Below are positions 19,301-26,663 of a stretch of DNA of 64,000 nucleotides, piece by piece; position 1 is the stretch's first letter, and every line of letters begins with the position of its first letter. The notes beneath the pieces were generated by a model. The model had not been told where the DNA came from. It searched no databases and saw nothing but the letters and a program-made list of their open reading frames with translations. Source of the stretch: Nocardioides massiliensis (lineage in GTDB: Bacteria > Actinomycetota > Actinomycetes > Propionibacteriales > Nocardioidaceae); assembly GCF_030811215.1 (NCBI RefSeq), contig NZ_JAUSQM010000001.1, positions 620,001 through 684,000 on the forward strand, in the 5' to 3' direction. A program made the translations under genes and the position numbers.

Positions 19301-19613
19301 CCCCGGCAGCGGCGAGACCGGCGGCGTACGCCTGCGTCAGGGTGCCGACCGGGTCCAGGACGCGGAAGGGCGCCGTCCCGGTCGGGTCACCACCGGGGAC
19401 CGGGACCGGGTCGTCGCCGTACGGCGCGAGCAGGACCTCGGCGGGTGCGTCGCCGGGGTCCGCCAGCGAACGCAGGCACTCCACCAGATGCCGGGTGCGG
19501 TCGGCTCGGACGGGGACGACGACGCTCAGCCCAGCCCGGGCGAGGTCGGAACCGCGTGCTGGACGGTCGGGCCGGCCGGATCGCCGGCCGCGGAACCGGT
19601 CGCGCCACGACAT
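16353..19613 (-). CDS. TagF-type polyol-phosphotransferase with a degenerate GT2-like N-terminal domain
   Basis: A protein of about 1086 residues related in layout to its convergent neighbour. The N-terminus (LSVVVPVRADRTRHLVECLR) resembles the GT2 fold entry, but the DDGS block and the DxD metal site are not recognisable (GFLAPTDTALPG stands in their place), so the sugar-transfer activity is probably lost or changed. A long middle region is uncharacterised. The C-terminal TagF domain is intact: QTFHGYPSKAMG (about 811), DVGYPRDDAL, LHAPTWRDD and FDYSSLRFDYALTG (about 986). The ATG at 19613 has GGAAGGGGG about ten bases upstream; an ATG ten codons earlier (19643) has no ribosome site. It may add or link polymer units made with the neighbour enzyme. 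Confidence 0.82.
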   Translation of the reverse strand: MSWRDRFRGRRSGRPDRPARGSDLARAGLSVVVPVRADRTRHLVECLRSLADPGDAPAEVLLAPYGDDPVPVPGGDPTGTAPFRVLDPVGTLTQAYAAGLAAAGGAAIGFLAPTDTALPGYAALATSALGLGPSGTTDAADGTEVPTHAWTPSARRGGPLAEVAAAPPRLADAVLRTAALRELGWPADDAPDDPGLVLLAHLDARAADPAVAVGSEAHPAWASWEDRDHALGFGFEPDLAAELDPWLTTAEAAFATVADTAPVTRATWGARLLAGLDVFLAQVEELDDAQWQRLRAAAMTWAAAMDEPADFARAASHPDQPETGPAPHPAERLGVWARAALHLVRDDDRDTLAELVDQRDQRPEDLRTSLAAGPAGGTVLAQLPGGDAVLTRAETPAWASLRRLTWQEPTASRPGGLVLALATGIRHLDLAEHPPEVEVALVASGTSYASGMIAPEAHDVRGHVTRHVLPSVPAPAPGRLRYVDQRPGGRTALVPVELLTTLDGEYAVEVTVRAGGIVRTTGVTEAELRGSAGEPVLAGHAGRTLRAAYAPATGVRVEVTAGSPDPQPGPASGALGDVRLEGTTLVVTGQGAAHHGRSLELAGAGRVVGLDTTWDGDAFRAVTDLHHPWVGGGVRLLPSAAYRLRWAGAATAADRVAPPAPALLADLPRQLDHPRARLEVRRAPNTTTAVAIGPPLGDDERGPFAQQQLIDTYRRADDRGIALDRDLVYFQSFTGASPTDSPAAIHAELRRRAPHLRTVWGVADGSVPAPEGAEAVVIRSAAWYDVLARAGHLVTNIEVEPWFRLRAGQRLLQTFHGYPSKAMGLDFWRAKHMPAGKIRRKLARSRETWSAILTPAPEMNRHYREQYAYDGPIIDVGYPRDDALLAPDAAARRAAARAVLGLRPDQVAVLHAPTWRDDSARNFRVADGAGVLDPARLAADLGASYVVLQRAHRFHPEATGRGERVIDVSEHPEINDLILASDAGVFDYSSLRFDYALTGKPMVFCVPDLDNYTHDARGFLFPYSESTPGPLCAEHDEVVAALRDLDGLRATYAAELAAFTERFHPIRDGRASARVVDAFFGDLLGG

Positions 19614-19677
19614 CAGCGCGCCGCCCCCTTCCGGGGACGACATACCGTACGCCGGAAGCCGGGCCGATCGAGCGGGT

Positions 19678-20667
19678 TCAGATCAGCCCCTTGTCCCGGA
19701 CGTAGGAACGGGCGACGTCCTCGGCCCGCTCGCGGTCGACCGTGACCCGGGCGGTGAGGTCGGTGAGGTCCTCCGACGTCAGCGTCGCCATGAGCTCCTC
19801 GAGCACGTCGGCGACGTCGGGGTGGGCGTCGAGGAACTCGGTGCTCACGGCGGGGACGAGGTTCTGCGCGGGCTGGATCTCCAGGTCGTCCTCGAGCAGC
19901 ACGAGGCCCTGCGACTCCAGGGACCCGTCGATGGTGCTGGTCTGACCGAGCTGGGCCTCGCCGTCGAGCACGGCCTCGTAGGTCTGCGGGGAGGCGAAGC
20001 CGAGGGGCAGCACCTCGGTGATGTCGATGCCATAGCTGGCGCTGAGGCCGGCGGCACAGTCCGCGCGCCCCTCGCAGTCGGGCGCCGCAGCGAGCACGAC
20101 CGGCTCGCCGAGCGCGCCGAGGTCGGAGAGCGTCGCGACGTCGTTGGCCTGGGCGAACTCCTCGGTGACGAAGTAGGCGTTGGCGTCGGTGGCCTCGGAC
20201 GGCTCGAGGAGCGTGATGCCGGCCTCCTCGAGGAGCGGCGCGACCGCGTCTGCCATCGCCGCCGGGTCGGCCTCGGTCAGTGGCTCGGCATCCGGTCCGT
20301 CGGCGCGGATGGTGAGGAAGTTGGCGATGGCACCGACGTACTCGGGGACGATGTCGATCGCCTTCGGGAACTCGTTGCCGGCCATGTAGGCGTCGCGGGC
20401 CTCGACGAACTGCACGTCCGGCTCGTAGCCGGCGCCCTCGAGCACCGCCGCGTAGGCCCAGGTGACGATCGTGGCCGAGGCGAAGCCCTGGCTGACGATC
20501 CGCACCGGACCACCGTCCGAGGCGGAGGCGTCGCCGTCGTCGGCGAGGTCGTCACCGGCGCACCCGCTCAGCACCAACGCACCCGCTGCGGCGAGCCCCA
20601 CGGCGGCCCGGCGGAGCCGGCGTCCACGGTGGGCACCTCGAAGGGGACGGGAGAGGACAGGGCGCAT
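19678..20667 (-). CDS. Osmoprotectant/glycine betaine ABC transporter, substrate-binding lipoprotein (OpuBC/ProX type)
   Basis: A 329-residue OpuAC-family periplasmic-side binding protein. The N-terminus is a lipoprotein signal with basic residues, a hydrophobic core and LVLSGC, making Cys36 the lipidation site. The sequence RIVSQGFASATIVTWAYAAV at the start of the mature domain is typical of quaternary amine binding proteins. The ATG at 20667 is preferred because GGAAGG lies nine to ten bases upstream. It is the last gene of a minus-strand set with two permeases; the ATPase gene is divergent. Substrate could be glycine betaine, choline or proline betaine. Confidence 0.9.
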   Translation of the reverse strand: MRPVLSRPLRGAHRGRRLRRAAVGLAAAGALVLSGCAGDDLADDGDASASDGGPVRIVSQGFASATIVTWAYAAVLEGAGYEPDVQFVEARDAYMAGNEFPKAIDIVPEYVGAIANFLTIRADGPDAEPLTEADPAAMADAVAPLLEEAGITLLEPSEATDANAYFVTEEFAQANDVATLSDLGALGEPVVLAAAPDCEGRADCAAGLSASYGIDITEVLPLGFASPQTYEAVLDGEAQLGQTSTIDGSLESQGLVLLEDDLEIQPAQNLVPAVSTEFLDAHPDVADVLEELMATLTSEDLTDLTARVTVDRERAEDVARSYVRDKGLI

Positions 20668-20707
20668 CACGGTCGCCTTCCGCGTGAGGGGGCCGGTCGG
20701 CCGGCGG

Positions 20708-21454
20708 TCAGGTCGAGACGTTAGCAGGACGATCGGCGCCACCCGGGCGGCTGCGAACGGCACGTCGGCTGCCCCTCGAGAGCGGGTCGGCGTAGCGCTG
20801 GAGAGCGGCTGCGCACAGCTCGAGGACGAGCGCCACCGCCGCCACGACGAGCGCGCCGGCGAGGCCCTTGGCGTAGTTGCTGCGGTAGAAGCCGTCAGTG
20901 ATCACCCGCCCCAGACCAGGGCCGGCCACGAGGGCGGCGATCGTCGCCGTCGCCCACACCTGGACCAGCGCGAGCCGGATCCCGGCGACGACGAGCGGCA
21001 GTGCCAGCGGCCCCTCGACGCGACGGAACACCTGCCCGCCACGCATGCCCATCCCGCGGGCGGCCTCGCGGATCTCGGGCGGCACCTCGCGTACGGCGAC
21101 GTACGCGTTGGTGATGATGGGTGGCAGGGCGAAGAGCGTGAGCGCGATCAGCGTGGCGAGGCCCGCTCTGCCGTAGGGCCCGAGCTGCGCCGAACCGATC
21201 GGGCCGACGCTGAGCAGGACGAGCACGGCGAAGGTCGGGACCGCGCGGCCGACGTTGGAGATGTTGATGGCGAGGAACCCACCTCGACCGAGGTGGCCCA
21301 GCCACAGCGCGATCGGCAGACCGATCGCCAGGGCCAACGCCAGCGCGGTGACCGTCAGCAGCAGCTGCTGGACGAGCAGCTCGAGCATGCCCCCGGTCCC
21401 GGTCCAGTGGGCGGCATCGGCGAGGTAGGCCCAGGCGTCGGCGAGCAGCCTCAT
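20708..21454 (-). CDS. Osmoprotectant ABC transporter permease (OpuBD/ProW type)
   Basis: A 248-residue inner-membrane permease with about five to six helices. The coupling loop EIREAARGMGMRGGQVFRRV is the conserved EAA motif that docks onto the ATPase. The ATG at 21454 overlaps the upstream permease gene's stop codon by four bases (ATGA), so the two permeases are translationally coupled and probably form a heterodimer, as in OpuB/OpuC systems. A 40-base gap separates it from the binding-protein gene downstream. Confidence 0.92.
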   Translation of the reverse strand: MRLLADAWAYLADAAHWTGTGGMLELLVQQLLLTVTALALALAIGLPIALWLGHLGRGGFLAINISNVGRAVPTFAVLVLLSVGPIGSAQLGPYGRAGLATLIALTLFALPPIITNAYVAVREVPPEIREAARGMGMRGGQVFRRVEGPLALPLVVAGIRLALVQVWATATIAALVAGPGLGRVITDGFYRSNYAKGLAGALVVAAVALVLELCAAALQRYADPLSRGSRRAVRSRPGGADRPANVST

Positions 21455-22143
21455 GCCGTCACCGTCCGGGTCCAGGGGGTCAGCATCCGCTGCACGAGGA
21501 GCAGCAGCAGGTCGAGCACCACCGCGAGCACGACGCACAGCAGGCTGGCGGCCAGCACCTGTGCCTTGAAGTCCTGCTGCACCCCGCTCGCCAGCAGGTT
21601 GCCGAGGCCGCCGTACGCGACGATCGCCCCGACCGTGGTCAGCGCGACGGTGGAGACCGTCGCGACGCGCAGGCCGGCCATGAGGACGGGCAGCGCCAGC
21701 GGCAGCTCGATCCGCGTGAGCATCCGCAGCGGCGAGTAGCCAAGCCCGGCGGCCGACTCGCGTACCTCGTCGGGGACGGCGCGCAGGCCCTCGAGGGCGT
21801 TGCGGACCAGGACGGTCAGCGAGTAGAGCGCCAGCCCGATCACCACGGTGAGCGGGCTGAGGCCGGTGAACGGCACGAGCAGCGGGAACAGCGCGAGCGA
21901 CGGCACGGTGTAGAGCGCCGTCGACAGTCCGAGGACCGCGCCCTCGAGGCGGGCGAAGCGGCGCGCGAGCAGGGCCAGCGGCAACGCCAGTACGAGCCCG
22001 GCGAGCACGGCGGCCACGGTGATCGTGAGGTGCTGCACCGAGGCGTCGAGCAGCTCGTCGTGGCGATCGCGCAGGTAGTCGAGGCAGAACCACTCGTTGA
22101 CGACCCGGCTGTAGCAGGACGGTTGCGCCGCTGCTTGGCTCAC
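21451..22143 (-). CDS. Osmoprotectant ABC transporter permease (OpuBB/ProW type)
   Basis: A permease of about 230 residues with several helices and the EAA loop EVRESAAGLGYSPLRMLTRI. The start is uncertain: the GTG at 22143 gives a normal N-terminus but has no clear ribosome site, and a GTG at 22161 would nearly touch the divergent ATPase gene at 22165. No later ATG or GTG precedes the first helix. With only 21 bases between the divergent starts, a leaderless mRNA or promoters inside the coding regions must be involved. Confidence 0.88.
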   Translation of the reverse strand: MSQAAAQPSCYSRVVNEWFCLDYLRDRHDELLDASVQHLTITVAAVLAGLVLALPLALLARRFARLEGAVLGLSTALYTVPSLALFPLLVPFTGLSPLTVVIGLALYSLTVLVRNALEGLRAVPDEVRESAAGLGYSPLRMLTRIELPLALPVLMAGLRVATVSTVALTTVGAIVAYGGLGNLLASGVQQDFKAQVLAASLLCVVLAVVLDLLLLLVQRMLTPWTRTVTA

Positions 22144-22164
22144 CGGCGCCAGTAGGGTCACGGC

Positions 22165-23175
22165 ATGGACGGTAGCCCAGCGCCGGACGTGATGATCCGG
22201 TTGCGCGGTCTCAGCAAGACGTACGCCGACGGCACGGTGGCAGTGCAGGAACTCGATCTCGACGTCGCCCGCGGCGAGCTGATCTGTCTCGTCGGCCCGT
22301 CCGGGTGCGGCAAGTCCACGACGCTGAAGATGGTCAACCGGCTGATCGAGCCCACGAGCGGCACGATCGAGATCGACGGGCGCGACGCCACCCGCGACGA
22401 CCCGGTGGAGCTGCGCCGACGGATCGGCTACGTCATCCAGCAGGTCGGGCTCTTCCCCCACCAGACCATCGGCGCCAACGTCGCGACCGTCCCCTCGCTG
22501 CTCGGGTGGGACAGGCGGCGTACGCGAAAGCGTGCCGAGGAGCTGCTGCACCTCGTCGGCCTCGACCCCGCGTCGTACGCCGATCGCTACCCCCACCAGC
22601 TCTCGGGTGGTCAGCAGCAGCGCGTGGGGGTCGCCCGCGCTCTCGCCGCGGATCCGCCCGTGCTGCTGATGGACGAGCCGTTCGGTGCCGTCGACCCCGT
22701 CGTCCGCGGCCGGCTGCAGGACGAGTTCCGTGCGCTGCAGCAGCGCCTCGGCAAGACGGTCGTGCTCGTCACCCATGACATCGACGAGGCGGTGAGGCTC
22801 GGTGACCGGGTCGCCGTCCTCGCCGAGGGCGGGCGGCTGGCGCAGTACGACACCCCGGCGCGGGTGCTGGGCCAGCCGGCGGACGACTTCGTCGCCGAGT
22901 TCGTCGGGGCGGGACGCGGGCTGCGACGGTTGGCCGTCACCCCGATCAACCGTGACCATCTCGAACCGTTGGACGGCGTCCGCGGGTCCGAGCTCGGCGG
23001 TACCCTCGAGGTGACCGCCTCCCTGGAGGAGGCGCTCGCGCTGATGATGACCAGTGACCGCCCGATGGTGGGCGTGACCGACGGTCCGTCCTTCGTCGGC
23101 GTCCTCAGCCCCAACGGGGTGCACCGGGCGCTGCGGGAGTCGGTGGCTGCCGAGAGCGACACCAGGACCGGTTGA
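22165..23175 (+). CDS. Osmoprotectant ABC transporter ATP-binding protein (OpuBA/ProV type)
   Basis: A 336-residue ATPase that powers the quaternary amine importer encoded by the divergent genes. Walker A is GPSGCGKST, the Q-loop region reads IGYVIQQVGLFPH (the QQVGLFPH wording is typical of OpuA/ProV), the signature is LSGGQQQR and Walker B is VLLMDEPFGAVD. About 70 residues after the ATPase core resemble a degenerate CBS region, the usual place for ionic-strength sensing in this family. The ATG at 22165 is used; GTG 22189 and ATG 22192, just before IRLRGLSKTY, are credible alternatives that would widen the divergent gap. Confidence 0.92.
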   Translation: MDGSPAPDVMIRLRGLSKTYADGTVAVQELDLDVARGELICLVGPSGCGKSTTLKMVNRLIEPTSGTIEIDGRDATRDDPVELRRRIGYVIQQVGLFPHQTIGANVATVPSLLGWDRRRTRKRAEELLHLVGLDPASYADRYPHQLSGGQQQRVGVARALAADPPVLLMDEPFGAVDPVVRGRLQDEFRALQQRLGKTVVLVTHDIDEAVRLGDRVAVLAEGGRLAQYDTPARVLGQPADDFVAEFVGAGRGLRRLAVTPINRDHLEPLDGVRGSELGGTLEVTASLEEALALMMTSDRPMVGVTDGPSFVGVLSPNGVHRALRESVAAESDTRTG

Positions 23176-23221
23176 CCGGCGCGGGTGAGACCGACCGTCC
23201 CCGACCGGAGTCGAGCACCCT

Positions 23222-24394
23222 GTGAGCATCGAACAGCCCCCGTCCGGGAATGACCGACCCGTGACCCTGGCGAAGCACCCCGACCCCACCCCCGCGCTCG
23301 GCCTCCCCGAGGACGACAACCGGTTCGAGAGCGAGCCGCACGAGGCGCTCGACGGACCCGACCTGCCCGACGGCTGGCAGGTCTACCGGCCCAGCGAGGA
23401 CGACGTCGAGGACCTCACCTCGCTGCTGCGGCGCCACGAGACGCGCGGGCGCGGCTGGGCCAGCTCGTCGGAGGACGACGTGCTCGTCGCGGTCTCGGGC
23501 GTGCGCACCCACGAGAACCTGCTCATCCGCGACGCCGACGGCGTCGCCCGCGGCTGGGCCAGCGCCCACGACCGCGCGGCCGGTCGCATGCTCACCACTC
23601 TCGCCGTCGACCGGGAGCTCCCGCCGCGCGAGGCCGACCGGTGCGCCCGGGTGCTGCTGGAGTGGTGCGATGCCCAGGCCCGCGCCGTCGGCGAGAGCCG
23701 CGGCGTACCCGTCCAACAGATCGATGCGACCGCCTTCGCCGACGACCCCCGCCACCAGCAGTGGCTGGCCGACGCCGGGTACGCCAAGGTCCGCAGCTGG
23801 TGGCAGATGGTCCGCCCCGTGGTGCCCGAGGACCGGGAGCTCGCCCCGACCCCCGGCGACCGGGGCGTCGTCGTACGCCGGGTGCGGCGCGAGGGCGGCT
23901 ACGAGTCCGGCACCATGCCTGAGGCGGCCGACCTGCACACCGTCCACGACGTCCTCGAGGCCGCGTTCGCCGACCACTTCAACTCCTACGAGGAGTCCTT
24001 CGACGAGTTCGTCCACCGGCTCCGCGAGGACCCCGGCCATCGCTGGGACCACTGGTGGATCGCCGAGATCGTCGACGGTGAGGGCGGCGACGAGGGCGGC
24101 GCTCCGGAGCCCGCCGGCGCGCTCGTCGGCACCTGGCTGACGGGTCCCGACGACACCCCCGACGGCAGCTTCGTGGCCTACATCGGCGTGCTCGAGAACG
24201 CCCGCGGCCGCGGCGTCGCCAAGGCGCTGCTGCGCACGATCATCGCCGACGCCGCCGAGCGCGGCCGCAACCGCGTGGGCCTCGAGGTCGACGCCGACTC
24301 CCCCACCGGCGCCCACGAGCTCTACCAGGCGCTGGGGTGGCGGACGAAGTACGTCACCGAGTCCTGGCACAAGGACGTCCCCGTCCGCCCCTGA
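23222..24394 (+). CDS. GNAT family N-acetyltransferase, tandem GNAT domains
   Basis: A 390-residue protein starting with GTG. The C-terminal half is a clear GNAT domain: YIGVLENARGRGVAKALLRT contains the acetyl-CoA loop (RxxGxA/G type) and is followed by VGLEVDADSPTGAHELYQAL. The N-terminal half looks like a second, degenerate GNAT domain (WASAHDRAAGRMLTTLAVDR). Tandem-GNAT proteins such as MshD-type enzymes have this size, but no mycothiol gene lies nearby, so the substrate is left open. It is downstream of the osmoprotectant ATPase gene on the same strand with a 46-base gap and is followed by a palindromic element. Confidence 0.85.
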   Translation: MSIEQPPSGNDRPVTLAKHPDPTPALGLPEDDNRFESEPHEALDGPDLPDGWQVYRPSEDDVEDLTSLLRRHETRGRGWASSSEDDVLVAVSGVRTHENLLIRDADGVARGWASAHDRAAGRMLTTLAVDRELPPREADRCARVLLEWCDAQARAVGESRGVPVQQIDATAFADDPRHQQWLADAGYAKVRSWWQMVRPVVPEDRELAPTPGDRGVVVRRVRREGGYESGTMPEAADLHTVHDVLEAAFADHFNSYEESFDEFVHRLREDPGHRWDHWWIAEIVDGEGGDEGGAPEPAGALVGTWLTGPDDTPDGSFVAYIGVLENARGRGVAKALLRTIIADAAERGRNRVGLEVDADSPTGAHELYQALGWRTKYVTESWHKDVPVRP

Positions 24395-24415
24395 CCTCCG
24401 ACAGGTGGGTCGGCA

Positions 24416-24494
24416 GCAAATTCACTACACGTGTAGCGAATTTGCTTCCTTGTAGACGTTCCAGTCGGCGTGTCGCGCAAGAACGGCTACAAGG
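24416..24494. repeat. Dispersed palindromic element, copy A
   Basis: A near-perfect 30-base palindrome (24416-24445; half-site GCAAATTCACTACAC, one mismatch) is followed by a second hairpin with 14-base arms, CCTTGTAGACGTTC at 24448-24461 and GAACGGCTACAAGG at 24481-24494 (13 of 14 pair). The 19-base loop contains GTCGGCGTGTCGCGCAA (24464-24480), identical to copy B near 34456. The element lies between the convergent GNAT and coiled-coil genes, where it may also terminate transcription. Confidence 0.75.
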
Positions 24495-24508
24495 TGGAAC
24501 CCCTGGGG

Positions 24509-25186
24509 TCAGGCGTGCTTGCGTACGGCGGGGGTGGTGACGGCGCCGCGGGTGCGCTCGTCCCACGCCAGCAGGTCGACGATCGTCTCGGCCTGCTGCG
24601 CGTACAGCGCCGCCTCCTCGGTGCCAGCGAACTCGTCGGCGTACTGCTCGGCGTGCGCACGGACCTCGTCGGCCTTGGCGGCGAGCTCGGCGACGCGGGC
24701 CTCGAGCGCCTCGCGCAGCTCGGAGACCGCGCCCTCGGCGGCGTTGGCCCGCCGCTGGGCGGTGCTGGCCTTCTGCTCGGACTCGGCGACGCGGCGCTCG
24801 GCGAGGACCAGCGTGCTCTCGAGCTCGCGCACGGTGCGCACCGACGAGGCGAGGCGCTCGGTCATGACGCCGGCGAACTCCTGCTGCTCGGCGACGCGCT
24901 GCTCGGTGATGGCGCGGTAGGCCTTCGCCTGCGCGGTGCGGTCGGCCTGGTGGGCGCGACGGGCCACGACCAGCTCGGCATACACGATCCGAGCGGCGAC
25001 ACCGCCGAGCACGACCGCGCCGATCGCGGCGACGTTGAGCCAGACGACGGACTGGGTGCCGACCGCGACCACCGTGAGGACGGCGGCGACGGCGATGAGG
25101 GCGGAGGCGACGGTCAGGCGCACGCTGCGCTGCCGACGACGTTGCGCGGGGGTCATCCGGGCCGTGGTGCGGGGGGAAGAGGCCAT
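24509..25186 (-). CDS. Membrane-anchored coiled-coil protein of unknown function
   Basis: I do not recognise a named family. The 225-residue product starts at the ATG at 25186 (MASSPRTTARMTPAQRRRQR), with two hydrophobic segments at about residues 22-40 and 46-65, then a long charged helix region rich in Ala, Glu, Gln and Arg (about 70-190; ELESTLVLAERRVAESEQKA, EALEARVAELAAKADEVRA) expected to form a coiled coil in the cytoplasm. It lies five bases downstream of the DUF3180 gene and ends the folate operon. Genes like this often sit beside DUF3180 in related actinobacteria; a cell-envelope or cell-division scaffold is possible but unproven. Confidence 0.75.
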   Translation of the reverse strand: MASSPRTTARMTPAQRRRQRSVRLTVASALIAVAAVLTVVAVGTQSVVWLNVAAIGAVVLGGVAARIVYAELVVARRAHQADRTAQAKAYRAITEQRVAEQQEFAGVMTERLASSVRTVRELESTLVLAERRVAESEQKASTAQRRANAAEGAVSELREALEARVAELAAKADEVRAHAEQYADEFAGTEEAALYAQQAETIVDLLAWDERTRGAVTTPAVRKHA

Positions 25187-25190
25187 GTGC

Positions 25191-25703
25191 TCAGGGTAGG
25201 TCGCCGGAGGCGTCGCCCCGGGTCCGACACGCACGCTCCAGCACCAGCGCGGCCGTGACGACCAGGGCACACGCGACCACCCCCGCGGTCGAGTTCACCA
25301 CCCGCTCCCGGCCCAGCAGGACGTCGAAGCGATCGAGGAACGCCGCGGCGTACCCGCCGTACGCACCGCCGGCCAGCGCCCCGACCAGCGCACAGCTCTT
25401 GGCGACCAACAGCCGGTTGACCGCCCGGTGCGGCTCGAGGGTGCCGCCCTGGCGGTGCAGCGTGCGCCAGGTCTGCCAGGCCAGGGCAGCGAGCACCGCG
25501 GCGAGGAAGTACAACGCGCCGACCTGCAGGAGGCCGACGGTCGGGGCGGTCTCGCCGAGCCACTGCGCCACCGGGCGTACGGCGAAGCCCAGCAGCGCGC
25601 CGACGACGGCGACGACGACGAGCGGTCGCCAGCCGGTCGGGCGCATCCGTCCCGGCCCCGGGCGTGGCGGTTCGGGGTCGGGATAGGTGTGGCCCTCCCT
25701 CAC
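25191..25703 (-). CDS. DUF3180 domain membrane protein
   Basis: A 170-residue actinobacterial membrane protein with four hydrophobic segments (VVVAVVGALLGFAV; VGALYFLAAVLAALAW; LVGALAGGAYGGYAA; GVVACALVVTAALVL). Length, helix layout and position directly after folK match the DUF3180 family. The GTG at 25703 overlaps the folK stop codon by four bases, so it is coupled to folate gene translation. Its role is unknown. Confidence 0.85.
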   Translation of the reverse strand: MREGHTYPDPEPPRPGPGRMRPTGWRPLVVVAVVGALLGFAVRPVAQWLGETAPTVGLLQVGALYFLAAVLAALAWQTWRTLHRQGGTLEPHRAVNRLLVAKSCALVGALAGGAYGGYAAAFLDRFDVLLGRERVVNSTAGVVACALVVTAALVLERACRTRGDASGDLP

Positions 25704-26266
25704 TGGAGGGTGAGCTCGATGTCCTCTTTGAGGGTGAGCCCGTCGACACCGATCTTGGCGAGCAGCTCCGAGATCGGGCCGGCGTCGAGGAGCTCGGCGT
25801 CGGGCTCGAGGTCGAACCACGGCTTCAGTACGAACGCGCGCTCGGCGGCCTTGGGGTGCGGGAGCGTCAGCTCGTCGGTGGCGGAGCGCCGGTCACCGAC
25901 GACGATGAGGTCGACGTCGAGGGTGCGCGGACCGTTGGCCTCGACCCGCTCGCGGCCGAAGGCGTCCTCGACAGCCAGGCACCGGTCGAGCAGGGTGCGC
26001 GCCGAGAGCGTGGTGTCGGCCAGGACGACGGCGTTGAGGAACGGACCGGATCCGGGCGGGGCGTCGACGGGCTGGGTCTCGTAGACCGGGGAGACGGCGG
26101 TGACCCACACGTCGGGGGTGTCGGCGAGGGAGTTGACGGCGCCCTGGAGGTTGTCGGTGCGGGAGCCCAGGTTGGAGCCCAGGGAGAGCACGACGCGGCG
26201 GATCGGGTGCATCTCGCCGGTGATGGTGTCGGCGTCCACGATGTTGGGATTGGGCGTCTCAGTCAC
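25700..26266 (-). CDS. folK: 2-amino-4-hydroxy-6-hydroxymethyldihydropteridine diphosphokinase
   Basis: FolK transfers pyrophosphate from ATP to the pterin precursor of folate. The 188-residue protein has LSLGSNLGSR, SPVYETQPVDAP, FLNAVV and the signature PRTLDVDLIVVGD. It carries about 20 extra N-terminal residues before the first strand; a later start is possible at the Met of MHPIRR. Its start overlaps folB by eight bases and its stop overlaps the DUF3180 start. It is part of the folE-folP-folB-folK pathway set here. Confidence 0.95.
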   Translation of the reverse strand: MTETPNPNIVDADTITGEMHPIRRVVLSLGSNLGSRTDNLQGAVNSLADTPDVWVTAVSPVYETQPVDAPPGSGPFLNAVVLADTTLSARTLLDRCLAVEDAFGRERVEANGPRTLDVDLIVVGDRRSATDELTLPHPKAAERAFVLKPWFDLEPDAELLDAGPISELLAKIGVDGLTLKEDIELTLQ

Positions 26267-26663
26267 GTCGGCTCCGGGTGATGGTCAGGGCTACGTCGGC
26301 GACGCGGCCTCGGAGGGGGGCATCCGGCTTGTGCACGGTCACCTCGCACCAGTCGACCCGCGGGTCTGCGAGGCAGGTCCGCGCGAGTCGCTCGGCCAGG
26401 GTCTCGATCAGGTCGACCGGGTCGCTCTCGACCCCGCGCCGCACCTCGTCCACGAGGCTCCCGTAGTCGACGGTGTCCTGCAAGTCGTCGCTGGCCGCGG
26501 CCGCGGAGGTGTCGAGCCCCAGGACGAGGTCGATCACGAACCGCTGGCCGTCGGCCCGCTCGAAGTCGAACACCCCGTGGTGGCCGAAGCACTCGATGCC
26601 GCGCACCGCCAGGCGGTCTCGGGCCTCGGCGGCGGCAGCGGGGGCGTTCGGCTCAGTTCTCAT
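26259..26663 (-). CDS. folB: Dihydroneopterin aldolase
   Basis: FolB converts dihydroneopterin to 6-hydroxymethyldihydropterin, the FolK substrate. The 134-residue product has RGIECFGHHGVFDFER, DLVLGLDTSAAAASDDLQDT, VDYGSLVDEV and SDPVDLIETLAERLA, all matching the family, including the GHHGVF active-site region. The start overlaps the end of the SnoaL-like gene by eleven bases and its stop overlaps folK, so translation is coupled through the run. Confidence 0.95.
   Translation of the reverse strand: MRTEPNAPAAAAEARDRLAVRGIECFGHHGVFDFERADGQRFVIDLVLGLDTSAAAASDDLQDTVDYGSLVDEVRRGVESDPVDLIETLAERLARTCLADPRVDWCEVTVHKPDAPLRGRVADVALTITRSRRD

Noticed and set aside
20668-20763. N-terminal extension of the osmoprotectant-binding protein
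   Set aside because: The extra 32 residues would precede a complete lipoprotein signal, and GGAAGG lies right before the inner ATG.
24424-24437. CACTACACGTGTAG palindrome as a known E-box or dif-like recombination site
   Set aside because: CACGTG alone is too short to assign a regulator, and the surrounding 30-base symmetry does not match the XerCD dif layout.
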